From Actinoplanes subtropicus (GTDB lineage: Bacteria; Actinomycetota; Actinomycetes; Mycobacteriales; Micromonosporaceae), in NCBI RefSeq assembly GCF_000721705.1, contig NZ_JOJL01000016.1, forward strand, positions 124,001 through 188,000: DNA of 64,000 bases, read 5' to 3'. Positions 1-8,788 of the stretch are shown here, piece after piece; position 1 is the first letter of the stretch; each line of letters opens with the position of its first letter. The notes beneath the pieces were generated by a model. The model made no database searches. It was not told the origin of the DNA and saw nothing but the letters and a program-made list of their open reading frames with translations. Position numbers and translations under genes: made by a program.

Positions 1-473
1 CCGGTCGCCGCGTGATCGGCCTTCCGGCGAGCGTGGTTCAGCTCCTGCGGGAGCACAAGGAGGTGCAGGAGAAGGAACGGCGTAAAGCTGCCCAGCTCTG
101 GAACGAGAGTGGCTGGGTGTTCACCTCGCCGACCGGCCGCCCGCTCAACCCGAACACCGACTACCACGAGTGGAAGAAGCTCCTGAAGGAGGCAGGCGTC
201 CGGGACGGTCGCCTTCACGACGCGCGGCACACGGCGGCAACCGTGCTGATGGTCCTCGGCGTCCAGGAGCGCGCAGCCATGGACGTGATGGGTTGGGCCA
301 CGACCGGCATGGCCGCGCGCTACCAACACGTCACCGACCCTGTGCGGGCCGACATCGCGAAGCGCGTCGGTGGCCTGATCTGGAAGGGCCAAGAGCCCCC
401 CGGAAGCGAGACGGAGGAGCGGCCGGAGGGCCGGAGCAGGTCGGTAGTGAGACGGAAACTGAGACGGAGGTAG
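1..473 (+). CDS. Tyrosine recombinase (phage-type integrase), C-terminal part
   Basis: Partial gene entering from the left; the first whole codon is at base 3. The visible ~157 residues are the catalytic C-terminal half of a tyrosine recombinase, which integrates or excises an element by strand exchange at att sites. Seen: the HxxR box (HDARHTAAT), the GW after VM (His/Trp position) and ARYQHV carrying the nucleophilic Tyr. The first catalytic Arg must lie upstream of the window. The C-terminal ~30 residues are charged and low complexity. It ends about 50 bp from the 3' end of a tRNA-Ser gene, with a strong hairpin between them. This is the usual position of an integrase at one end of a tRNA-integrated actinomycete element. 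Family call is firm; the identity of the element is unknown. Confidence 0.9.
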   Translation, partial: GRRVIGLPASVVQLLREHKEVQEKERRKAAQLWNESGWVFTSPTGRPLNPNTDYHEWKKLLKEAGVRDGRLHDARHTAATVLMVLGVQERAAMDVMGWATTGMAARYQHVTDPVRADIAKRVGGLIWKGQEPPGSETEERPEGRSRSVVRRKLRRR

Positions 474-475
474 AC

Positions 476-505
476 AAAAGGCCGGACCTTCGGGTCCGGC
501 CTTTT
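476..505. terminator. Strong hairpin terminator between integrase and tRNA-Ser
   Basis: A perfect 13-bp stem (476-488 with 493-505) is closed by a TTCG tetraloop. It has an A-rich left flank and a TTTT right flank, so it can terminate transcription from both sides: the integrase from the left and the tRNA from the right. Confidence 0.85.
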
Positions 506-525
506 CGTGTTTGCCCTGCTCAGAG

Positions 526-613
526 TGGCGGAGGATACGAGATTCGAACTCGTGAGGGTGTTAACCCAACACGCTTTCCAAGCGTGCGCCCTAGGCCTCT
601 AGGCGAATCCTCC
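526..613 (-). tRNA. tRNA-Ser(GGA)
   Basis: Read on the minus strand: a 7-bp acceptor stem GGAGGAT/ATCCTCC, anticodon loop with GGA, a long variable arm typical of class II tRNAs (Ser), the TTCGAAT T-loop, discriminator G, and an encoded CCA end (526-528). It is followed on its strand by the hairpin at 476-505. Its 3' end faces the integrase gene, so it is the probable attachment site of that element. Confidence 0.95.
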
Positions 614-689
614 GTCGGCCAGGATACAGACATCCGTGCCGGGACGTACGTGTGGGTCGCCGCTTGCCGGATGGCGGGGCCGGGTAGGC

Positions 690-784
690 TCTTGGGCAGC
701 CCCTCGTGCGGCGTGTATCTCGTGAACCTCCCCAGGGCCGGAAGGCAGCAAGGATAAGCGGGCTCTGACGGGTGCACGGGGGGT
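690..784 (+). ncRNA. ffs: Signal recognition particle RNA (small bacterial 4.5S type)
   Basis: The conserved SRP RNA tip is present: a CCCAGGGCCGGAAGGCAGCA-type internal and apical loop (about 731-750), followed by the AAGCGGGCTCTG strand. Outer arms CCCCTCGTGC and GCACGGGG pair to close a long single hairpin. It binds Ffh to target nascent membrane and secreted proteins. Its position just upstream of dnaX is common in actinobacteria. Exact ends are approximate (within about 10 nt). Confidence 0.85.
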
Positions 785-846
785 CCCTTGTTTTTGGTTC
801 TTGTCATACCCCTGACGGACAATGGCGCGGTCGTTGAGGAGGGGTA

Positions 847-2805
847 GTGGCACTCGCTCTGTACCGCAAGTACCGGCCGCGGACCTTCGCCGAGGTCATC
901 GGCCAGGAGCACGTCACCGAGCCGCTGTCGCAGGCGCTGCGCAGCGGGCGGCTGCACCACGCGTATCTCTTCTCCGGCCCGCGCGGCTGCGGCAAGACGT
1001 CCAGCGCCCGCATCCTGGCCCGCTCGCTCAACTGTGAGCAGGGCCCCACCCCCGAGCCGTGCGGGGTCTGCGCCTCCTGCCGCTCGCTGGCCAACGACGG
1101 CGCCGGCTCGATCGACGTCATCGAGATCGACGCGGCCAGCCACGGCGGCGTCGACGACGCCCGCGACCTTCGGGAAAAGGCGTTCTTCGCCCCCGCCAGC
1201 AGCCGCTACAAGATCTACGTGATCGACGAGGCGCACATGGTCTCGTCGGCCGGCTTCAACGCGCTGCTCAAGCTGGTCGAGGAGCCGCCGGAGTACGTGA
1301 AGTTCATCTTCGCGACCACCGAGCCGGAAAAGGTGCTCGGCACGATCCGCTCGCGTACCCACCACTACCCGTTCCGGCTGATCCCGCCGGCGGTCCTCCG
1401 GCCCTACCTGCAGCAGCTCACCGACGCCGAGGGCATCCACGTCGAGCCGGCGGTCTTCCCGCTGGTGGTGCGGGCCGGCGGCGGCAGCGCGCGAGACACC
1501 CTGTCGGTGCTCGACCAGCTGATCGCCGGCGCGGGGCCGGAGGGGGTGTCGTATGCGAGGGCCGTCGCCCTGCTCGGCGTCACCGACGTCACCCTGATCG
1601 ACGAGATGTGCGACGCGATTGCGGCCGGTGACGGGGCCGCGGCCTATTCGACGATCGACCGGGTGGCCGAGGCCGGGCACGACCCGCGCCGGTTCGCGTC
1701 CGATCTGCTGGAGCGGTTCCGCGACCTGATCGTCCTGCAGCAGGTGCCCGACGCGGTGGCCAAGGGCCTGATCGACGGCCCGGCCGACCAGCTGGCGGCG
1801 ATGAGCGCGCAGGCCGGCCGGCTGGGCCCGGCGACGCTGTCCCGCTGCGCCGACATCGTGCACAACGGCCTGGTCGAGATGCGCGGCACGACGGCGCCCC
1901 GCCTCCTGCTCGAGCTGATCACGGCCCGCATGCTGCTGCCGGGCGCCGAGGATTCGACGGGTGCGCTGCTGCAGCGGTTGGAGCGCATGGAGCGGCGGCT
2001 CACGCTGAGTGGTGACAATTCGGCCGTACGTGAGGAGAGCGGTGGAGCGCCTCCCGCGGCGACGCCGGTCGCCGCCGCGGGTCCGGTGGTCACGAGCGAG
2101 CCTGCCGTCGGTGGCGGGGCGTCTGGTAGCGGTGGGGGCGCGCTTGGCGGCGGTGGCGCGCCTGCCATCGGCGCGGGCGCGTCTGGGGGCGGTTTGTCGG
2201 CGGCTCGGGCGGCTGCGGCTGCGGCAGCCGCGAGTCGGCGGTCGGCGGGGCCGGCGGCGGGGCGGCGGGCGGCGGCGTCCGGTTCGGAGCCGTCGGCGGA
2301 TCAGCCTGTCGCGGCCGAGGCGGTTGGGCCTCCGCCTGCTGTGCCTTCGGGCGCTGGTTCTACGGGCGGCGCGCCTTCGGGCGTTGGGTCTTCGCCTGGC
2401 GTGCCTTCTTCGGGCGCTGCGGCTGGGGTTCCCGAGTCGGCGGCTGCGGCCCCGTCTGTGGCTGCGGCCCCGTCTGTGGCTGCGGCCCCGTCTGTGGCTG
2501 CGGCCCCGTCTGTGGCTGCGGCCCCGTCTGTGGCTGCGGCCCCGTCTGTGGCCGCCCGACTACGAGCCCGCCGCCGAGCAGTCCCGACCGGTTCCGGCGG
2601 CGCGCCCGGCCGAGCCCGCCGGTCTTCTGCCGGACGCACCCGAGGAGCCGGCGGCCGCGGCGGTGGCCGACACCCCCGGCCAGCTGACCGTGTCGGGTGT
2701 GCGCGAGGTGTGGCCGGAGGTCGTCGCCGAGGTGCGGAAGCAGCCGCGCGGCAAGGTCATCGGCCCGATGGTCGCGGATGCCGTGGTCCGGTCGCTGGAG
2801 GGTGA
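847..2805 (+). CDS. dnaX: DNA polymerase III subunit gamma/tau, N-terminal frame (frameshifted gene)
   Basis: Clamp-loader ATPase that loads the beta clamp and bridges the replisome. GTG start after GGAGGGGTA. Seen: the LYRKYRPRTF N-terminus, Walker A GPRGCGKTSS (about residues 44-53), Cys zinc motif around residues 73-82 (CGVCASC), Walker B VIDEAHM, sensor ATTEPEKV, then a Pro/Ala/Gly-rich linker. The tau-specific C-terminus is not in this frame. After six 18-bp repeats the frame runs into an Arg-rich tail and stops at 2805. The expected sequence continues one frame over from 2558. Deleting one C from CCC at 2555-2557 would restore a single ORF 847-4261. This could be a true frameshift, a gamma-producing arrangement, or an assembly error beside a repeat. 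Confidence 0.9.
   Translation: MALALYRKYRPRTFAEVIGQEHVTEPLSQALRSGRLHHAYLFSGPRGCGKTSSARILARSLNCEQGPTPEPCGVCASCRSLANDGAGSIDVIEIDAASHGGVDDARDLREKAFFAPASSRYKIYVIDEAHMVSSAGFNALLKLVEEPPEYVKFIFATTEPEKVLGTIRSRTHHYPFRLIPPAVLRPYLQQLTDAEGIHVEPAVFPLVVRAGGGSARDTLSVLDQLIAGAGPEGVSYARAVALLGVTDVTLIDEMCDAIAAGDGAAAYSTIDRVAEAGHDPRRFASDLLERFRDLIVLQQVPDAVAKGLIDGPADQLAAMSAQAGRLGPATLSRCADIVHNGLVEMRGTTAPRLLLELITARMLLPGAEDSTGALLQRLERMERRLTLSGDNSAVREESGGAPPAATPVAAAGPVVTSEPAVGGGASGSGGGALGGGGAPAIGAGASGGGLSAARAAAAAAAASRRSAGPAAGRRAAASGSEPSADQPVAAEAVGPPPAVPSGAGSTGGAPSGVGSSPGVPSSGAAAGVPESAAAAPSVAAAPSVAAAPSVAAAPSVAAAPSVAAAPSVAARLRARRRAVPTGSGGAPGRARRSSAGRTRGAGGRGGGRHPRPADRVGCARGVAGGRRRGAEAAARQGHRPDGRGCRGPVAGG
2443..2550. repeat. 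18-bp minisatellite in dnaX linker (6 identical copies)
   Basis: Six perfect copies of an 18-bp unit, coding (A)AAPSV-type hexapeptides in the dnaX N-terminal frame. The period is six codons, so copy-number change keeps frame. The frame break at 2555-2557 lies immediately after the array. Confidence 0.95.
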
Positions 2806-4261
2806 CACGGTCGTCCTGGTGCACCAGCATGATTGGGCCGCCGCCCGGATCACACAGGAGTCGGCGCTCGTCACCAACGCGCTCTACGAGACGTTGGGCG
2901 GCCGCTGGCAGATCCGCTGCGAGGTCGGCAGCGTCGAGAGCGGCAACGGCGGCGGCCCGTCGCGCGGTCCCGGCCGCCGGGAGGCTCCGTCGAGCGCCGG
3001 TCGCGCCGTGGCCCGCGAGCCCGGCCCGCGCGCTCCGATGTCCACCGCTCCGCGGGCGGCGTCCGGGGCGCAGCAGGCGCAGGCCGCGTCGGCCCGTCCG
3101 CCGCAGGCCCGGCGGCAGGAGACGGAGTCCGCGGGTTCCTCCGACGACGACTGGCCAGAGCCGGTCAAACCCGGCGGCTTGAGCGTCGCCCAGCCGGCGG
3201 TCGAAGAGGAGGAAGAGGACTGGCCGGAGGTCCGCCCCATCGGCCCGGCCGGCGGTGCGTTCTCCGAAGCCGGCGGCCCGCCCCGGGATGACACCGACGC
3301 CGTGCCGGATGCGGCAAGCGCACGGTCGAACGGCGCTCCCGATGGCGTCGCCGGTGGCCTAGCCCGGCCGTCAGACGGTTTCCCGGCCGCCGAGGTCACC
3401 TCCTCCGACCACGACCGCACCTGGAACGGCAACGAGCGACCTGTCGCCCCGTCGCCCACATCCGTCGCGCCTGGCGTCGACGTGTCAGCCGCCGGGCCGG
3501 GGGGCGCCGGTGTCGGCTCAACAGCCGGGCGTGCCTCAGTGGGTGGCGGTCCGTCCGGCGACATGCCAGACCCGCGCGGTGTCACCCCAACCTCTGGCGC
3601 CCCGGCCGGCGGCCCGACCCCGATTGGCGGTGCGGCTCCCCGCGGTGGTGTGACCGCGGCCGGCGGTGTGCCTCGCGCCGGTGGTGGGGCTCCTGCCGGT
3701 GGTGCGATGCCCGGCGGTGCTGGAGCTCCTGGCGGTGGTGCGGTGCCAGGCGTTGGCGTTGGCGCGGCTCCAAGCAGCGGTGCGGCTCCAAGCAGCGGTG
3801 CGGCTCCAAGCAGCGGCACGGCTCCAAGCAGCGGCGCGCCCCGGGCTGGTGGTCCGGCTTCCGCTCCCGCGGCCGGGAGTGCCGGTGCGGCCGCCGCGGC
3901 GCGGGCTGCTCGCAACGCCGGCCCCGGCAGCGGCCTGGCGGCTGCGAGGGCCGCCGCGGCCGGCGCCCGGGCTGCCGCGACCGCTCGGCAGGGGGCCGTT
4001 CGCCCGGCCACCCCGCCGGCGCCTCCGACCGCCGCGTCCTCGTCGGCCTGGTCCGATGGGTCGCCGGCGGAGGAAGCGCCGTACGACCCCGAGTACGACG
4101 GGCCGCCGCGTGGCGGGGGGTCCGGTTATGACGGCTTTGACCCGGGGGACGAGCCGCTCGACGACGTGATCGACGAGAAGACGGCGCGGGAGAGCAGCGA
4201 GCAGCAGGCCATGCGCTTGCTGCAGGAGGTCCTGGGAGCCGAGAAGATCGGGGAGAGCTGA
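2558..4261 (+). CDS. dnaX: DNA polymerase III tau C-terminal region (second frame of dnaX)
   Basis: Continuation of dnaX in the +1 frame, with no start codon of its own expected. Sensible protein begins at DYEP (2558). Residues GVREVWPEVV through the GRWQIRCEV stretch form the tau domain that contacts DnaB and the alpha subunit in the family. A ~400-residue Pro/Ala/Gly/Ser-rich disordered region follows, with an AAPSSG repeat (3764-3835). The end is an acidic helix (LDDVIDEKTARE to EKIGES) typical of actinobacterial DnaX. The frame also stays open backwards to 2009, but that part is Leu/Arg-rich shadow sequence. Followed by ybaB after 210 bp. Confidence 0.8.
   Translation, partial: DYEPAAEQSRPVPAARPAEPAGLLPDAPEEPAAAAVADTPGQLTVSGVREVWPEVVAEVRKQPRGKVIGPMVADAVVRSLEGDTVVLVHQHDWAAARITQESALVTNALYETLGGRWQIRCEVGSVESGNGGGPSRGPGRREAPSSAGRAVAREPGPRAPMSTAPRAASGAQQAQAASARPPQARRQETESAGSSDDDWPEPVKPGGLSVAQPAVEEEEEDWPEVRPIGPAGGAFSEAGGPPRDDTDAVPDAASARSNGAPDGVAGGLARPSDGFPAAEVTSSDHDRTWNGNERPVAPSPTSVAPGVDVSAAGPGGAGVGSTAGRASVGGGPSGDMPDPRGVTPTSGAPAGGPTPIGGAAPRGGVTAAGGVPRAGGGAPAGGAMPGGAGAPGGGAVPGVGVGAAPSSGAAPSSGAAPSSGTAPSSGAPRAGGPASAPAAGSAGAAAAARAARNAGPGSGLAAARAAAAGARAAATARQGAVRPATPPAPPTAASSSAWSDGSPAEEAPYDPEYDGPPRGGGSGYDGFDPGDEPLDDVIDEKTARESSEQQAMRLLQEVLGAEKIGES
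3764..3835. repeat. 18-bp repeat in dnaX tau region (4 copies)
   Basis: Four near-identical 18-bp units (3764, 3782, 3800, 3818) encode AAPSSG/TAPSSG hexapeptides. Together with the array at 2443-2550, this gives dnaX two separate in-frame minisatellites. Confidence 0.9.
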
Positions 4262-4471
4262 CCTGTGCCCTGGGATCGGCCGGCCGCGCGGGCCCGGGCC
4301 CGAGTTGGCCACCTCTCTCCCGCGACCGTGGTCGCCAGGTGGGAGCGGCGTGGGTGGCGTGTGGCGGGATTGTTTCGGGTGGCGACTACGCTGGGCGGCG
4401 ATTGACGTGGTCGGCCGGGTGGGTATCGACGGCGCTCAGGACGTGGTGACCTTCTAGTGAGGAGCGGTGGC

Positions 4472-4804
4472 ATGCGCCCCGGTGGACAGCCGAACATGCA
4501 GCAGATCATGAAGCAGGCGCAGAAGATGCAGCAGCAGGTCGCGCAGGCGCAGGCCGAGCTGGCCGCCGCCGAGGTGACCGGCACTGCCGGCGGGGGCCTG
4601 GTGTCCGTGGTGATGACCGGGCTCGGTGAGGTCAAGTCGGTGCGGATCGATCCCAAGGCGGTCGACCCCGACGATGTCGAGTCGCTGGAAGACCTGGTGC
4701 TCGCCGCCATCCGGAACGCGGCCGAGGCGCAGCGCGAGCTCACCGAGGCGAAGATGGGGCCGGCCACCGGCGGTCTCGGCGGCCTCGGCATCCCCGGGTT
4801 CTGA
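4472..4804 (+). CDS. ybaB: YbaB/EbfC-family nucleoid-associated protein
   Basis: Small DNA-binding protein of the YbaB/EbfC family, found between dnaX and recR in most bacteria. Start chosen at ATG 4472, with AGGAG 4460-4464 seven bases upstream; the in-frame GTG at 4457 would overlap the ribosome site. Seen: an N-terminal Gln/Met-rich helix ([17 protein letters not shown]), then the alpha/beta core with [16 protein letters not shown] and [12 protein letters not shown]. The C-terminal tail is Gly-rich. It is 110 residues, normal for the family. Co-transcribed with recR, whose GTG lies 4 bp past the stop. Confidence 0.95.
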   Translation: MRPGGQPNMQQIMKQAQKMQQQVAQAQAELAAAEVTGTAGGGLVSVVMTGLGEVKSVRIDPKAVDPDDVESLEDLVLAAIRNAAEAQRELTEAKMGPATGGLGGLGIPGF

Positions 4805-4808
4805 GCAC

Positions 4809-5402
4809 GTGTACGAAGGCGCCATCCAGGACCTGATCGACGAGCTGGGGCGGCTCCCGGGTGTCGGACCCAAGAGCGCCCAGCGGATCGCCTTCCACGT
4901 CCTCTCCGCCGATCCGGCCGACGTCAACCGGCTCGCCACCGCGCTGCGCAAAGTGAAGGAGCTGGTTCGCTTCTGCACGACCTGCTTCAACGTGGCCGAG
5001 TCCGAACAGTGCCGGGTGTGCCGCGACCCGCGGCGTTCCAACGAGGTGCTCTGCGTCGTGGAGGAGCCGAAGGACGTCGTCGCGATCGAGCGGACCGGCG
5101 AGTTCCGCGGCCGGTACCACGTCCTCGGCGGCGCGATCAATCCGCTCGAGGGCGTCGGCCCGGATCAGCTGCGCATCCGTGAGCTGTTGCTGCGGCTGGG
5201 CACGGGCGAGGTGCAGGAGCTGATCCTGGCCACCGATCCGAATACCGAGGGTGAGGCCACCGCCACTTATCTGGCGATCATGGTCAAACCGATGGGTATA
5301 AAGGTCACCCGTTTGGCCAGTGGTCTTCCGGTGGGCGGGGACCTCGAGTACGCCGACGAGATCACGCTCGGCCGCGCATTCGAGGGCCGTCGAGCTATTT
5401 AG
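4809..5402 (+). CDS. recR: Recombination mediator RecR
   Basis: Component of RecFOR that helps load RecA at ssDNA gaps. The 197 residues match the family length. Seen: N-terminal helix-hairpin-helix ([11 protein letters not shown]), a four-Cys zinc finger (CTTC ... CRVC), a Toprim domain starting [12 protein letters not shown] with the [12 protein letters not shown] segment, and the C-terminal [13 protein letters not shown] element. GTG start only 4 bp downstream of ybaB, without a clear ribosome site, suggesting translational coupling. Confidence 0.95.
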   Translation: MYEGAIQDLIDELGRLPGVGPKSAQRIAFHVLSADPADVNRLATALRKVKELVRFCTTCFNVAESEQCRVCRDPRRSNEVLCVVEEPKDVVAIERTGEFRGRYHVLGGAINPLEGVGPDQLRIRELLLRLGTGEVQELILATDPNTEGEATATYLAIMVKPMGIKVTRLASGLPVGGDLEYADEITLGRAFEGRRAI

Positions 5403-5801
5403 ATCTACGTCGCGTAATCTCCCTGTAACACCGCGCTAGTGAATTCGTCCGGATTGGCTAGATCCGTTGCTTCTGGCGAGGTAGTTTCCGTTTGGTCGGT
5501 GTCTTAGGTCACAGCCTGATAACGGGGGAGACACGGAACCGTCCGAGTGCGGTCCGTGAACTTGACCGAGGCACCACATTAGGTGAATGTTCCTTGCGAT
5601 GGCGGCACCACCGCCGTCGAGTGCCTTCGTGGCGCGGACTCATCTGACCGTGCAACGAGGGTCGGCACTCGAGGCATGAGACAACCGATCGGTTGCCGGA
5701 CGCTGCGGGAGCCATCGCCTTCGGCCCGCCGCTAATTCGGTGTGCCGCCGGCTGTGAGCGCCCCGCGTCGTCCCGGTTACCCGGGAGAGGACCGGCGCTA
5801 G
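5403..5801. other. Intergenic region upstream of the peptide importer operon
   Basis: About 400 bp without a credible gene. It should hold the promoter of the importer operon. A GGGAGAGG ribosome-site-like motif lies near 5783-5790, just before the ATG at 5802. No riboswitch or clear operator was recognised. Confidence 0.5.
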
Positions 5802-6809
5802 ATGTCGCTTGGCCCGGAGGCGTCGATCTCCGACGAGATCACGACGCCCACCGACGACGCGGCTGTGGAACGGAATGCCGGCGAGACTGCGATCGCCGGT
5901 CGGTCCCTGAAACAGATCGCTTGGCGTCGCCTCAAGAAAGACCGGGTCGCGGTCGGCGGCGGCATCGTCATCATCGTCCTGATCGTCATGGCGATCCTTG
6001 CCCCGTTGCTGATCAAGCTGCTCGGGCACCCGTACGACGAATATCACAACGACGCGATCGATCCCACTCTCGGTTTGCCGAAGGGCAGTCTCGGCGGCAT
6101 CTCGAAGGAGTTCATCCTCGGTGTCGAGCCGGTCAACGGGCGGGACATCTTCAGCCGGATCGTCTACGGCGCGCAGACCACGCTGACGGTCGCGTTCCTC
6201 TCCGCCTTCCTATCCACGATCCTCGGCGTGCTGTTCGGCATGACCGCCGGCTTCGTCGGCGGCTGGGTCGACTCGATCATCAGCCGCATCATGGACTTCC
6301 TGCTCGCGTTCCCGCAGCTGCTCTTCTCGATCGCGCTGGTCTCGGTGCTGCCGCCCACCTCGTTCGGGCTGGGTCCACGCTGGTCCCGGGTGGTCGTGCT
6401 GGTCATCGTGATCGGGTTCTTCGGCTGGCCGTACATCGGGCGCATCGTCCGCGGGCAGACGCTCTCCCTGCGGGAGCGCGAGTTCGTCGAGGCGTCGCGG
6501 AGCCTGGGCGCGCGGTCGCCGCGCATCCTGTTCCGCGAGATGCTGCCCAACCTGGCGGCGCCGATCCTCGTGTACACGACGCTGATCATCCCGACCAACA
6601 TCCTGACCGAGGCCGCGTTGAGCTTCCTCGGCGTCGGTATCCCGCCGCCGTACCCCTCCTGGGGCGGCATGCTCTCGGACGCCGTCGCGACGTACCGCTA
6701 CGACGCCATGTTCATGATCATTCCCGGCGCGATGATCTTCATCACCGTGCTGGCCTTCAACCTGTTCGGCGATGGCCTTCGCGACGCATTGGACCCGAAG
6801 GCGCATTGA
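5802..6809 (+). CDS. Oligopeptide/dipeptide ABC transporter permease (DppC/OppC type)
   Basis: Membrane subunit of a peptide/nickel-family importer. It has an N-terminal cytoplasmic segment, a first TM helix (about residues 50-72, GGGIVIIVLIVMAILAPLL), an extracytoplasmic stretch with GRDIFSRIVYGAQ typical of DppC/OppC, and five more TM helices. The EAA loop (EFVEASRSLGARSPRIL...LPN) contacts the ATPases. The C-terminus DGLRDALDP is the family hallmark. It comes first in the operon, ahead of the binding protein. Substrate cannot be told from sequence. Confidence 0.92.
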   Translation: MSLGPEASISDEITTPTDDAAVERNAGETAIAGRSLKQIAWRRLKKDRVAVGGGIVIIVLIVMAILAPLLIKLLGHPYDEYHNDAIDPTLGLPKGSLGGISKEFILGVEPVNGRDIFSRIVYGAQTTLTVAFLSAFLSTILGVLFGMTAGFVGGWVDSIISRIMDFLLAFPQLLFSIALVSVLPPTSFGLGPRWSRVVVLVIVIGFFGWPYIGRIVRGQTLSLREREFVEASRSLGARSPRILFREMLPNLAAPILVYTTLIIPTNILTEAALSFLGVGIPPPYPSWGGMLSDAVATYRYDAMFMIIPGAMIFITVLAFNLFGDGLRDALDPKAH

Positions 6810-6890
6810 CGAAGAGCAGGATCCGAAGCGGTTTCATCGCATGAATCTCGGCGACACCCCGCAGGGTCGCCGTTCTAGGAGGTAGGAGTT

Positions 6891-8669
6891 TTGGTGGCAG
6901 GAAAGACGAAAGTGATGGTGGCCGGTGCGGCCGCCCTCACGTTGGGGCTGACCGCCGCATGCGGTGGCGGCTCGGACAAGAACAGCAGCACCACTACCAA
7001 CGGGGGCTCGACCAGCACCTTCAACGCGTCGACGACCCAGATCGTCAACCCGAGTGACAAGACGGGCGGCACGCTCAACCTGTGGAGCCCGCAGGCGCCC
7101 GACTCGCTCGACCCGGCGATCGCGTACTACGCCTGGACGATCAACTTCAGTCGGCTGTACTCCCGGACGCTGATGACCTACGCGCCGAAGCCCGGCAAGG
7201 ACGGCCTGACGCTGGTTCCGGACCTGGCCCAGGCGGCCCCGACGATCAGCGCGGACGGCAAGACCTACACGTACAAGCTGAAGAGCGGCGTCAAGTTCGA
7301 CGACGGTTCCGTGATCACCTCGAAGGACATCAAGTACGGCATCGAGCGCACCTTCGCTCAGGACGTTCTGCCGAACGGCCCGCTGTACGCGATCCAGGAC
7401 CTTGACCAGGGCCAGCACTACCCCGGCCCGTACAAGGACAAGGACCCGAACAAGATGGGTCTGAAGACCGTCGAGACGCCGGACGACTCGACGATCATCT
7501 TCCACCTGGCGAAGCCGAACGCGAACTTCCCGTACGAGATCACGATGCCGATCGGCGCCCCGGTGCCGCAGAAGCGGGACACCGGCGAGAAGTACGCGCT
7601 CGCGCCGGCCTCCTCCGGCCCGTACAAGTTCGAGAGCATCAACCCGGACACGGGCGCGACGCTGGTCAAGAACCCCAACTGGGACCCGTCCACCGACTCG
7701 GTCCGTAAGCAGCTCCCGGACAAGATCGTTCTGACGGTCACCACGAACGCGGACGACATGGACGCCCGGCTGATCGCCGGCACCGCCGACCTGGACGCGA
7801 GCCAGAGCGGTGTGTCGACCCAGGCGCGTACCCAGATCCTGACGAACGACAAGCTCAAGGCCAACGCGGCCAACCCGAACAACGGCTTCATCCGGTACGC
7901 GGCTCTCGCCCAGACGGTCGCTCCGCTGGACAACGTCGACTGCCGCAAGGCGATCATCTACGCGTCCGACCCGACGACGCTGCAGACCGCTCGCGGTGGC
8001 CCGATCGCCGGTGGCGACATCGCCACGAACATGCTGCCGCCGAACATCCTCGGCTCGGACGTGAAGTACGACCCGTACAACCGCGCCCAGGGCAAGCCGC
8101 AGCTCGACCTGGCCAAGCAGGAACTGCAGAAGTGCGGCCACCCCAACGGTTTCAGCACCACGATCGCGGTCCGGAACAACAAGCCGGCCGAGATCGCGAC
8201 CGCGACCGCCCTCCAGGCGGCGCTGAAGCCGGCCGGCATCAACGCGTCGATCTTCCAGTACGACGGCAAGCTGATCGGCTCGATCGCCGGCTCGCCGGCC
8301 ACGGTGAAGGCCAAGAACCTGGGCATCATCATCGCGGGCTGGGGCGCCGACTTCGCGACGGGTTACGGCTACCTCGCGCCGATCGCGATGGGCTCGTTCA
8401 TCGCCCAGTCCGGTAACTTCAACTTCCCGGAGATCAACGACCCGGCGATCAACGCGGCGTTCACCAAGGGCCTCAGCGAGCAGGACCCGGCCGCGGCGGC
8501 GCAGGACTACGCGAACGCCAACCACCTCGTCATGGAAGGCGCGTACTACCTGCCGTTCGTCTTCGACAAGGCGCTCAACTACTACAACCCGCGGCTGACC
8601 AACGTGTACTTCAACCAGGCCCTGGCCATGGTTGATTTCTCGCAGCTCGGCGTCAGCGACGGCAAGTAA
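6891..8669 (+). CDS. Peptide-binding lipoprotein of ABC importer (SBP family 5)
   Basis: Extracellular lipid-anchored solute receptor for the importer. The signal peptide ends in lipobox LTAAC (Cys about residue 24), followed by a Gly/Ser/Thr linker and the family-5 fold: KTGGTLNLWSPQAPDSLDPA, DLAQ..TISADGKTYTYKLKSGVKFDDGS, SSGPYKFE. 592 residues. The start is TTG 6891 or GTG 6894; AGGAGG lies at 6878-6883 and a second AGGAG at 6884-6888, so either is possible. No ATG is available in a sensible place. Flanked by the two permease genes. Confidence 0.92.
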   Translation: MVAGKTKVMVAGAAALTLGLTAACGGGSDKNSSTTTNGGSTSTFNASTTQIVNPSDKTGGTLNLWSPQAPDSLDPAIAYYAWTINFSRLYSRTLMTYAPKPGKDGLTLVPDLAQAAPTISADGKTYTYKLKSGVKFDDGSVITSKDIKYGIERTFAQDVLPNGPLYAIQDLDQGQHYPGPYKDKDPNKMGLKTVETPDDSTIIFHLAKPNANFPYEITMPIGAPVPQKRDTGEKYALAPASSGPYKFESINPDTGATLVKNPNWDPSTDSVRKQLPDKIVLTVTTNADDMDARLIAGTADLDASQSGVSTQARTQILTNDKLKANAANPNNGFIRYAALAQTVAPLDNVDCRKAIIYASDPTTLQTARGGPIAGGDIATNMLPPNILGSDVKYDPYNRAQGKPQLDLAKQELQKCGHPNGFSTTIAVRNNKPAEIATATALQAALKPAGINASIFQYDGKLIGSIAGSPATVKAKNLGIIIAGWGADFATGYGYLAPIAMGSFIAQSGNFNFPEINDPAINAAFTKGLSEQDPAAAAQDYANANHLVMEGAYYLPFVFDKALNYYNPRLTNVYFNQALAMVDFSQLGVSDGK

Positions 8670-8788
8670 TCAGTACCCGGTAGTTGTAGCAACCACGGGT
8701 AGAACGAAGGGCAGGTGAAGGCCGCCCCCTCCGGGCGGGGGCCGAGTTCGCGAGAATTCGGCGCCCGCCCGGCACTCGGCCGAGAGTC

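Noticed and set aside
2009..2557. Second dnaX frame upstream of the frameshift
   Set aside because: It is open but Leu/Arg-rich; the coding signal lies in the first frame until 2554.
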